This document shows positions 1 through 5,626 of a stretch of DNA of 14,424 nucleotides, in pieces. Both the position numbers and the translations under genes were made by a program. Each line of letters starts with the position of its first letter. Position 1 is the first letter of the stretch. The stretch is from Nitrospirota bacterium. GTDB taxonomy: Bacteria; Nitrospirota; Thermodesulfovibrionia; UBA6902; BMS3Bbin08. The stretch is from NCBI GenBank assembly GCA_016208845.1, contig JACQXH010000054.1, positions 1-14,424 of the forward strand, in the 5' to 3' direction. The notes beneath the pieces are model-generated. The model made no database searches, was not told the DNA's origin, and worked only from the letters and a program-made list of their open reading frames with translations.

Positions 1-303
1 ATCAACAAGGTCCAAAGGTGTCTCGATCTCATCATCGATGCGCTTGGTGGCATCTATTTTCTGTGCAGCAGGAAGAGATATCTCTTCCTGCGAGTTAGCT
101 ACCGTCTGCACTATCTTCCGTATCGTAGATATAGATATCTTGCCGGTCTTATGGTCGATCTTAATGCCGATATTCGCGGTTATTCCATATTTTTTCCTCG
201 CTGCAGACAATAATGCAGATTCCAGTGTTCCCAAAAGGGCCTCTTTGGGTATTCCTCTCTCTCTGCTCATCTGTTCGATAATATTAATCAGATCTCGGTT
301 CAT
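1..303 (-). CDS. nusA: Transcription termination/antitermination factor NusA, N-terminal part
   Basis: NusA binds RNA polymerase and nascent RNA and controls pausing, termination and antitermination. The visible 101 residues run off the left edge of the window. They begin MNRDLINIIEQMSRERGIPK and continue with an ALLSAARKKYG segment, both typical of the NusA N-terminal RNA-polymerase-binding domain; the S1 and KH domains would lie outside the window. The start is supported by a strong GGAGGTGAC ribosome binding site (complement of 313-321) nine bases upstream, inside the end of rimP. Only 2 bp separate it from the rimP stop, so the two are one transcription unit, the usual rimP-nusA-infB order. 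Nothing looks damaged. Confidence 0.93.
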   Translation of the reverse strand, partial: MNRDLINIIEQMSRERGIPKEALLGTLESALLSAARKKYGITANIGIKIDHKTGKISISTIRKIVQTVANSQEEISLPAAQKIDATKRIDDEIETPLDLVD

Positions 304-305
304 AA

Positions 306-770
306 TTAAAACGTCACCTCCAGTCTTGCCCGGGAAATATTTTCATATAATATGACAATTTTTTTGTCCCTGGACAACAGCAATACAAATTCATTATCAC
401 CGGCCTCAATGATGTCTCCGATAAAAAATGTCTGATTCTCTACCGGGCGCAAAGTCACAATCCGGGCCTTCTTCCCGCAGAACCTTTTGAACTCCTCCGG
501 TGACCTTAACGGCCTGTCAAGCCCGGGAGATGAAACCTCCAGCGTATACGAAGTAGGGATAGGGTCTTCAACATCAAGCTGTGCTTCCACTTCCCTGCTG
601 ACCTGCACGCAATCATCAAGAGTAACCCCTCCATCCTTGTCGATATATATTCTTAAAAAAGCCTTTCTTCCGGCCTTAAGCAATGCAACGCCTTCAAGGT
701 TCATTCCCATACTTTTTAATACGGGCCCGATGATTTCGGTCACCCTTTTCTCCAATTCTTTTTGCTCCAT
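306..770 (-). CDS. rimP: Ribosome maturation factor RimP
   Basis: RimP is a cytoplasmic factor needed for 30S subunit maturation. The product is 154 residues, normal for the family. It has the N-terminal alpha/beta domain with the FLRIYIDKDGGVTLDDC stretch (about residues 38-54), the conserved YTLEVSSPGLDRPL motif (about 75-88), and a C-terminal Sm-like barrel ending in SRARLEV. The reading frame is open further upstream to 863, but I take the ATG at 770 (MEQKELEKRV) because that is where family similarity begins; the extra 31 residues would be translated from the hairpin leader. The ribosome binding site at this start is weak. It is followed 2 bp later by nusA. Context and motifs make the assignment secure. 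Confidence 0.95.
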   Translation of the reverse strand: MEQKELEKRVTEIIGPVLKSMGMNLEGVALLKAGRKAFLRIYIDKDGGVTLDDCVQVSREVEAQLDVEDPIPTSYTLEVSSPGLDRPLRSPEEFKRFCGKKARIVTLRPVENQTFFIGDIIEAGDNEFVLLLSRDKKIVILYENISRARLEVTF

Positions 771-822
771 CAAGAGTCGCTTTAACCCCTTGTTTTTTAT
801 TATTTTATTTCTATTATAAAAC

Positions 823-878
823 AAAAGAGTGGGCAAACCCACTCTTTTCAATAGTTTTTCCACTTAAGCAGGAAAAAC
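823..878 (-). promoter_or_regulatory. Two-hairpin leader upstream of rimP-nusA
   Basis: Read on the minus strand, the leader first meets an 8-bp perfect inverted repeat, GTTTTTCC...GGAAAAAC (878-871 with 861-854, 9-nt loop). It then meets an 11-bp perfect stem, AAAAGAGTGGG/CCCACTCTTTT (848-838 with 833-823, 4-nt loop), followed by GTTTTATAATAG. The second stem plus T-rich tail resembles an intrinsic terminator, yet it stands about 50 bp before the rimP start, so it may be an attenuator. The 3' arm of hairpin 1 (AAAAC) could also pair with the GTTTT after hairpin 2. A weak possible promoter (TTGCAT, 17 bp, TTATTT) lies upstream at 914-886. The structure is seen; the regulatory role is inferred. 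Confidence 0.5.
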
Positions 879-914
879 AATAAAAAAATAACATATTCTT
901 ATTAGTAAATGCAA

Positions 915-934
915 GAGGTGAGTGAAATCACCTC
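915..934 (-). terminator. Candidate terminator after the small lipoprotein gene
   Basis: Perfect 7-bp inverted repeat GAGGTGA/TCACCTC with a 6-nt loop, 15 bp beyond the stop of the minus-strand lipoprotein gene. On that strand the stem is followed by TTGCATTT, a poor U-tract, so termination efficiency is uncertain. Confidence 0.4.
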
Positions 935-948
935 CAATAATTCATTGT

Positions 949-1104
949 CTATTTCTTATCCTGTGGTTCTCCTGGCGCAGGCGCGGGCTCTGTCGGAGCA
1001 GATGCCGGCTGTTTGACAGGAGCCGGAGATTCAGCTTTCTGACAGCTTATCAATGCGCCTCCAATTAAGCCTGACAGAATAAACATTGCAATGATCTTTC
1101 TCAT
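949..1104 (-). CDS. Small proline/alanine-rich lipoprotein (51 aa)
   Basis: A short gene with good signals: a strong AAAGGAGGT ribosome binding site (complement of about 1113-1121) just upstream of the ATG. The product begins MRKIIAMFILSGL, with a basic N-terminus and a hydrophobic core (residues 4-19). It then has a lipobox ALISC with the lipidated cysteine at position 21. The mature part is only 31 residues, rich in Pro and Ala (APVKQPASAPTEPAPAPGEP) and ending in DKK. Such peptides are exported, acylated and anchored in a membrane; the tail is probably disordered. I do not recognise a family and propose no function. It is divergent from the receiver-domain gene and upstream of, but 178 bp from, rimP. 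Confidence 0.75.
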   Translation of the reverse strand: MRKIIAMFILSGLIGGALISCQKAESPAPVKQPASAPTEPAPAPGEPQDKK

Positions 1105-1195
1105 TATGTGCTACCTCCTTTCTATTGGTAAAACATTTCCCTCTTTCGAATTTAAGCAGAAGCCGTAAATTTATGCCCAACTACGTTAATGTGTC

Positions 1196-1292
1196 ATTCC
1201 AGATTGCCTGGAATCTTTCTTAAATATAAATAATTAATTCTTTTTAAAAAAGAAAAAGAACTATTCCGGATCCCGAAGCATCGGGAGAATGG
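1196..1292. repeat. Composite palindromic repeat in the 1105-1548 intergenic region
   Basis: The 444-bp gap between the lipoprotein gene and the receiver-domain gene holds three hairpins in a row. ATTCCAG/CTGGAAT lies at 1196-1202/1208-1214, TTCTTTTT/AAAAAGAA at 1238-1245/1253-1260, and TCCCGA/TCGGGA around AGCA at about 1270-1285. The edges (GTGTCATTCC at 1191 and GGGAGAATGGCAGCAC near 1283-1298) are roughly inverted, like a small non-autonomous element. The rest, 1300-1548, is AT-rich. It has an AATATTTTGCAATATT palindrome at about 1503-1518 that could be an operator for the next gene. I see no further gene in the gap. Confidence 0.5.
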
Positions 1293-1548
1293 CAGCACTT
1301 GCACATTCTAATACCGGATAATATTTTGCTTTATTCTTTTCAACTTTTTCATGAATGGACCAAAAAGGACTTCACTAATTATGTCATTTTAACATATAAA
1401 GTCAAGATGTTTTTAATTGCTGATTCATTCAATGGGCAAGTGAAACCACGGGAAAACCTCTAAATAACTAATTGATTTTCATAGTAAAAATGTCGCCGAT
1501 TTAATATTTTGCAATATTTGGCGATATATATACATATATAGTTAAACA

Positions 1549-2145
1549 ATGGATACTAAATATTGCATTTGCTGCGGCGAAGAAGTACAGTTTAACCGTA
1601 TAAAGAAAGACGAACGTGTTGAGTTCACGTGTCTTTTCTGCGGATTTCTTCTTGCTGCCGAAGAATCGACCCTGTCGCCTTATGGTGAAAGCGCTCCGCC
1701 TGTCACACACACAGGAGATAAGCTCAGATATGTGATTGTTGCAGATGATTCTAAATTCACAAGAAAGATAATCCAGGACCTCATGACCGAAAAGAAACTG
1801 GCTGAAGAGGTAATGGCATTTGAAAACGGCCTCGAATTAACATCTGCCTTTGCAAAGCTCATTGCAGAAAATAAACCGGTTGATGTTGCCATTATAGATA
1901 TTAATATGCCTGTGATGGACGGGATCACTGCAGCGAGGATAATAAGAGGCATTGAGTCTCAAAAAGGACTTCCCCGTATGCCAATCGCTTTTTTTTCAGC
2001 GGTAAAGGCTGACGATGACCTCAGAAGCCAGATGGAAAGTCTTGCGCCTGCCAATTATGTGAACAAAGGCTCAGATCCTGATCCTGACAAACTCGCTGAA
2101 AGAGTGGAACATCTGCTTTCCTATTTCATGCAGGCAAAGCATTAA
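1549..2145 (+). CDS. Zinc-ribbon/receiver-domain response regulator
   Basis: A 198-residue protein. Residues 1-32 hold four cysteines in a CxxC...CxxC pattern (C6, C9, C28, C31, plus an extra C8), a likely zinc ribbon. After a linker (about 33-58) comes a CheY-type receiver domain (60-195): acidic pocket D66-D67, phospho-acceptor D117 in the IIDINMPVMDG motif, switch residue S150 in the FFSAV strand and conserved K173. It ends there, with no output domain after the receiver. The ATG follows an in-frame stop (1543-1545), so this start is forced, but there is almost no Shine-Dalgarno sequence before it. No histidine kinase or target gene is adjacent. It may act by protein-protein contact as CheY does, or the ribbon may bind nucleic acid or a partner; that is inference. 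Confidence 0.85.
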   Translation: MDTKYCICCGEEVQFNRIKKDERVEFTCLFCGFLLAAEESTLSPYGESAPPVTHTGDKLRYVIVADDSKFTRKIIQDLMTEKKLAEEVMAFENGLELTSAFAKLIAENKPVDVAIIDINMPVMDGITAARIIRGIESQKGLPRMPIAFFSAVKADDDLRSQMESLAPANYVNKGSDPDPDKLAERVEHLLSYFMQAKH

Positions 2146-2214
2146 TTCACTGTTCAGCCCTCCATGCTTCATCTCAGGATTAATTTTTCTTAAATATCTA
2201 TAATAAATTATTTA

Positions 2215-2244
2215 TTGATTTAATCTGCATGATTTTTATATATT
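2215..2244 (+). promoter_or_regulatory. Candidate promoter for the exporter/Usp cluster
   Basis: TTGATT (2215-2220), an 18-bp spacer and TATATT (2239-2244) lie in an AT-rich part of the 324-bp gap between the receiver-domain gene and the exporter gene. The match to a sigma-70 promoter is moderate and AT-richness makes chance matches likely. The rest of the gap carries the repeat at 2366-2411 and no convincing gene. Confidence 0.25.
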
Positions 2245-2365
2245 ATATCGTTTCAATATAAAACAACCCTGATACAAATTGAAATGCATGGGGCCGATTT
2301 ATCCTCGGACTTAAAACTGATATTATATTGCCGGACTTCTTAATTCATTTATAGAGGGATAAAGT

Positions 2366-2411
2366 CACAGAGTTTTTTTTCGTTCTTTGTGCCCCTGCTG
2401 TCAGGCAGGTT
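2366..2411. repeat. CACAG/CCTGC-type palindromic repeat
   Basis: CACAGAG (2366-2372) faces CTTTGTG (2385-2391), with one G-T mismatch, across a T-tract. It is followed at 2394-2411 by an 18-bp piece containing CAGGCAGGTT that matches 16 of 18 positions with 13266-13283. The two copies therefore belong to one dispersed repeat type. It lies about 60 bp before the exporter start. Confidence 0.55.
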
Positions 2412-2469
2412 TGCCCCTTGCCTTACAATTTTATTTATTTAAAAATCCTGGATCAAGAAAGGTATTATC

Positions 2470-3432
2470 ATGAAACTAAAGACTTTACTCGCCGTAATAT
2501 TCATCTCAATAATTTCTCTGATTGCAGTTAATGTATTTGCATCTGCAGAAACCGCAGAACCGCTTGCGCCGGTTGCCGCCTCCCAGGTCGCCTGGTGGGT
2601 GTGGCCTTTAGCACTTTTTATTGTCACATTCATACTAGGCATCCTGGCTGTTCTTGGCGGAGTCGGCGGGGGGGTACTTTTTGTCCCGATAGTAGGAGGT
2701 TTCTTCCCGTTCAATCTGGATTTTGTCAGAGGAGCCGGTCTCCTTGTAGCTTTAGCGGGAGCGCTTGCTGCCGGGCCGGGTCTGCTTAGAAGAAACCTCG
2801 CCAGTCTGCGTCTTGCCCTGCCCGTCGCAGTTATTGCATCAGCGGCAGCCATAGGAGGGGCTATGATCGGGCTTGCGCTTCCTCAAAATACTGTGCAAAC
2901 ACTCCTCGGAGCTACAATACTTATGATTGTAGTCATAATGGCCACAGCTAAAAAATCAGACTTCCCTCAGGTCCCAAAGCCCGATGCCTTATCTCAGAGC
3001 CTTGGAATAATGGGGATCTACAGGGAGGAATCACTTGGTAAAGACGTTGAATGGAACGTACATCGGACACCCCAGGGATTACTTCTTTTCATAGTTATCG
3101 GCATAATGGCCGGCATGTTCGGGCTTGGCGCCGGATGGGCCAATGTCCCTGTCTTAAATCTTCTCATGGGCGCGCCGCTGAAGATATCCATTGCTACAAG
3201 CAAGTTCCTGCTCTCGATAACTGACACCTCTGCGGCATGGGTCTATCTCAATCAGGGCGCCGTACTGCCTATAATCGTAGTTCCCTCAGTTGTTGGAATA
3301 ATGCTTGGCTCTATGGTCGGCGTCAAGATTCTCGCGAAGGCAAAACCAAAGGCCATTAAATGGATGGTTATCGGTTTGCTGCTTTTCGCTGGTCTCAGGG
3401 CGCTCCTTAAAGGCCTGGGAATATGGAAATAA
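2470..3432 (+). CDS. TauE/SafE-family membrane exporter
   Basis: A 320-residue polytopic membrane protein of the sulfite exporter TauE/SafE family (COG0730), which carries small anions such as sulfite, sulfoacetate or other organosulfur compounds. Residues 1-26 form a signal-like hydrophobic stretch ending VFASA. The duplicated family signature is clear: GGVGGGVLFVPIV (63-75) in the first half and GLGAGWANVPVLNLLMGAP (218-236) in the second. A hydrophilic loop (about 160-200) separates the halves. Several further hydrophobic segments run to the C-terminus. An AGAAAGG ribosome binding site precedes the ATG. It is followed by a DUF1634-like membrane gene and two UspA genes, which suggests a stress-linked export unit. 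Family is well supported; the substrate is not determined. Confidence 0.85.
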   Translation: MKLKTLLAVIFISIISLIAVNVFASAETAEPLAPVAASQVAWWVWPLALFIVTFILGILAVLGGVGGGVLFVPIVGGFFPFNLDFVRGAGLLVALAGALAAGPGLLRRNLASLRLALPVAVIASAAAIGGAMIGLALPQNTVQTLLGATILMIVVIMATAKKSDFPQVPKPDALSQSLGIMGIYREESLGKDVEWNVHRTPQGLLLFIVIGIMAGMFGLGAGWANVPVLNLLMGAPLKISIATSKFLLSITDTSAAWVYLNQGAVLPIIVVPSVVGIMLGSMVGVKILAKAKPKAIKWMVIGLLLFAGLRALLKGLGIWK

Positions 3433-3441
3433 AACCAATGC

Positions 3442-3538
3442 AAAAATTAAAAATGAAAAATCAAAATTATGGAAGAAGTTTAAATTTTAACAAATAAAAT
3501 CCTTAATTTTACATTTTACATCCTGATTTTTGATTTTA
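3442..3538. repeat. AT-rich palindrome made of facing heptamer arrays
   Basis: The gap after the exporter gene holds a left arm of four consecutive 7-bp units (3442-3469: AAAAATT, AAAAATG, AAAAATC, AAAATTA). The right arm has five units of opposite orientation (3504-3538: TAATTTT, ACATTTT, ACATCCT, GATTTTT, GATTTTA). A 34-bp spacer separates them. It ends 21 bp before the next start codon, inside what would be one transcript. The same design occurs at 12985-13071 with a different heptamer. Confidence 0.6.
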
Positions 3539-3559
3539 CGAATAAAAGGAGATAATAAC

Positions 3560-3979
3560 ATGAGCACTGAAAAAACAAAGGCATCAGAAGAGCAGATGGC
3601 TTATGCAAAAATTTTAAATATCGGGATGTGGCTTGGACTGCTGATCCTCGTCATCACTTATGCAGTTTATTTGTCCGGCATATTGCCGAGCTTTGTCCCC
3701 ATTGAAGAACTGCCGAAATACTGGGGCCTGACGGCAAAGGAATATATACACGAACTCCATGCACCCACCGGCTGGGGCTGGGCCGCGTTAATAGGCAAAG
3801 GCGATTATCTCAATTTTGTAGGCATTGCCGCGCTTGCCGGACTCACTATTTTATGTTATCTCGCAATACTGCCTATACTTATCAGGAAGAAAGAAACACC
3901 ATTTGTTGTGATAGCTATTGCTGAGATAGCTGTCTTAGTGCTTGCCGCAAGCGGCATTCTGAAGACAGGGGGTCATTGA
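3560..3979 (+). CDS. DUF1634-like small integral membrane protein
   Basis: A 139-residue protein with a charged N-terminus (about 1-18) and three predicted membrane spans at about residues 20-42, 84-108 and 113-133. The loop between spans 1 and 2 (43-83) is rich in aromatic residues and Gly, including KYWGLTAKEYIHE and TGWGWAALIGKGDYLNF. The overall pattern, and the position directly behind a TauE/SafE gene, resemble DUF1634 (COG4272) proteins, which I know as frequent partners of such exporters. I chose the ATG at 3560 over an upstream in-frame alternative at 3530, because an AAAGGAG ribosome binding site (3546-3552) precedes it and the upstream part falls in the repeat. It is followed by the UspA gene after 1 bp, so they are co-transcribed. 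Function is unknown. Confidence 0.8.
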   Translation: MSTEKTKASEEQMAYAKILNIGMWLGLLILVITYAVYLSGILPSFVPIEELPKYWGLTAKEYIHELHAPTGWGWAALIGKGDYLNFVGIAALAGLTILCYLAILPILIRKKETPFVVIAIAEIAVLVLAASGILKTGGH

Positions 3980-3980
3980 T

Positions 3981-4433
3981 ATGACAAATGCAGTGTGCCC
4001 GACACCGGGATTCGAGAAACTGCTTGTTGCGACTGACGGTTCTGAATTCAGTAAGGCGGCAGTCAATGAAGCAATGAACATCGCAAAGGCATGTTCAAGC
4101 AGGTTGTTTGTTTTGTCTGTAATTGAAGTAAATCCTGAATACGAATCTCTCGCGCCTGAACTCATTGAACGGGTTGAAAAGCAGATCAGAAAACACCTTG
4201 AATCAGTACAATCAAAGGCATCTAAAGAAGGCATTGCATGCGAAACGATTGTTCATCAGGGAGAAGAACCATACTGGTATATCATCGATGAAGCCAAAAA
4301 GAAAAAAGTGAAAACAATTATCATGGGAAGCCATGGCCGCACCGGATTAAAGCGGCTGATGATGGGCAGCACCGCTTCAAGGGGCATCGGACGCGCTCCC
4401 TGCCGGGTGCTTGTAGTGCCGATAAATATATAG
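3981..4433 (+). CDS. Universal stress protein, UspA family (single domain)
   Basis: A 150-residue cytoplasmic protein with one Usp fold. It has the first-strand motif LLVATDGSEFS with D19. It has an ATP-binding signature of the G-2x-G-9x-G-S type: G116, G119, G129, S130, in MGSHGRTGLKRLMMGS. It ends in the usual VLVVP strand. ATP-binding Usp proteins act in stress resistance, often by controlling a partner. It starts 1 bp after the DUF1634-like gene and is 40 bp before the double-Usp gene. Its sequence is very close to the first half of that protein (shared GSEF, NPEYE, EEA/DEA and GRTGLKRLMMGS blocks), which indicates a local duplication. Confidence 0.93.
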   Translation: MTNAVCPTPGFEKLLVATDGSEFSKAAVNEAMNIAKACSSRLFVLSVIEVNPEYESLAPELIERVEKQIRKHLESVQSKASKEGIACETIVHQGEEPYWYIIDEAKKKKVKTIIMGSHGRTGLKRLMMGSTASRGIGRAPCRVLVVPINI

Positions 4434-4473
4434 TTCCTTATAAACATCTTCAAAATAAACGGAGGACAAAAAA

Positions 4474-5364
4474 ATGGCCCTTCAATGTCCGACAACAAAG
4501 CTTGAAAAGATACTATTGCCTACTGACGGGTCTGAATTCTGCGAAGGAGCTGTCAGGGAGGCAATAAATCTTGCAAAGACATGTTCCAGCACCATAGTTG
4601 CCATGTCTGTTATCGAGACCAATCCCGAATACGAGACCATAGCCCCTCAGCTTGTCGAGAAAGCGGAAAAAGAAGCAAGGGCAAATCTTGAGAGATTAAA
4701 AGACAGGATCTCAAAAGAGGAAGTAAATTGTGAAATAATTGCGCGCCAGGGAGAAGACCCTTACACATATATTGTCGAAGAGGCTGAAAAGAACCACGTC
4801 AATATGATCATCATGGGAAGACGCGGAAGGACCGGCCTGAAAAGGCTCATGATGGGAAGCGTCACTGCAAAGGTCATAGGTCATGCCTCGTCTAATGTGC
4901 TCGTAGTCCCCAAAGCTGCAAAGATCGATCTCAGAAAAATTCTCGTTGCCACAGACGGATCAAAATACAGCGATGCCGCAGTCAATGAAGCTGTTGTAAT
5001 GGCAAAACAAAGCGGCGCAATCCTTGTCATTATATCTGTTGTTCCTTCGGATGCAGAATCACCGTTTGACATAGTCCATTCTGAGATGCAGAAGGGAGCG
5101 ATCTCTGATATAGAATCCCAGGAAGCTGAAAAAAATGTCAAACGCGCGAAACAGCACGCCGAAGAAAACGGCCTTGCGGTAAAAGGTTTTATTCTTTCAG
5201 GCCGGCCGTATAATGCCATAATAGAAACCGCAAAAGAAGAAAGGGCAAATCTTATAGTAGTAGGAAGCCATGGAAGGACCGGTATATCCAGGCTTCTTAT
5301 GGGAAGCGTAGCAGAACGCGTGATCGGCCTTGCAGAATGTCCTGTGCTGGTTGTAAAGGCTTAG
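4474..5364 (+). CDS. Tandem-domain universal stress protein, UspA family
   Basis: A 296-residue protein made of two Usp domains (about 8-147 and 153-295). Both ATP-binding signatures are intact: G115, G118, G128, S129 in the first and G264, G267, G277, S278 in the second. Both first-strand Asp residues are present (D18, D161). A strong CGGAGGAC ribosome binding site precedes the ATG. Domain 1 is closest to the neighbouring single-domain protein, while domain 2 is more distant and has a longer middle section (about 190-220). A two-domain Usp can form the usual four-domain assembly as a dimer. It closes the exporter cluster. No clear terminator hairpin follows. Confidence 0.93.
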   Translation: MALQCPTTKLEKILLPTDGSEFCEGAVREAINLAKTCSSTIVAMSVIETNPEYETIAPQLVEKAEKEARANLERLKDRISKEEVNCEIIARQGEDPYTYIVEEAEKNHVNMIIMGRRGRTGLKRLMMGSVTAKVIGHASSNVLVVPKAAKIDLRKILVATDGSKYSDAAVNEAVVMAKQSGAILVIISVVPSDAESPFDIVHSEMQKGAISDIESQEAEKNVKRAKQHAEENGLAVKGFILSGRPYNAIIETAKEERANLIVVGSHGRTGISRLLMGSVAERVIGLAECPVLVVKA

Positions 5365-5468
5365 TATTTTTCATAAAAGACATCTGACCTCATCTGCCGG
5401 GAATTGATATAGTTCCAGCATTTTCAATTACATCTCCCCTTCCCCTTTATTTAATTTCAATTCTGTTA

Positions 5469-5474
5469 TATAAT
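5469..5474 (+). promoter_or_regulatory. Candidate -10 box for the hyf-like operon
   Basis: A perfect TATAAT lies 149 bp before the hyfB start in the 258-bp gap after the Usp genes. The -35 position (TTTATT at 5446-5451, 17 bp spacing) is a poor match. A 6-bp inverted repeat AATTGA/TCAATT (5402-5407/5424-5429) lies just upstream and could be an operator. Transcription from here would give a leader of about 140 nt. Confidence 0.35.
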
Positions 5475-5494
5475 AAATCGTTTTTTTGCTTGAA

Positions 5495-5626
5495 ATGGAT
5501 ACGGAAATTGTTCTTTTCAGTAATATTAATGCTTGTCCTTTCCTCTGCGGTAACTTCTCAGCTGCCAACTCGGAAAGTGATGTTCTGCGGTTATACCCTT
5601 TTGGCGCAGGCACGGCAATAAAATGA
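5495..5626 (+). CDS. Possible 43-codon leader ORF overlapping the hyfB start
   Basis: An ATG-initiated frame of 43 codons fills the leader after the candidate -10 box. Its TGA stop overlaps the hyfB ATG as ATGA, the same coupling used at hyfB/hyfC and hyfF/hyfG. hyfB itself lacks a good ribosome binding site, so coupling would make sense. Against it: there is no Shine-Dalgarno sequence at 5495, the peptide (with a CPFLC motif near residues 14-18) resembles nothing I know, and other frames here are also open for short stretches. I list it as possible only. Confidence 0.22.
   Translation: MDTEIVLFSNINACPFLCGNFSAANSESDVLRLYPFGAGTAIK

Noticed and set aside
771..863. Longer rimP start at 863 giving 31 extra residues
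   Set aside because: The extension would be translated from the hairpin leader, resembles no RimP N-terminus, and family similarity begins at the ATG at 770.
5428..5613. Minus-strand 61-codon frame before hyfB
   Set aside because: It runs through the candidate promoter and leader of the hyf-like operon, has no ribosome binding site I can see and resembles no known protein.
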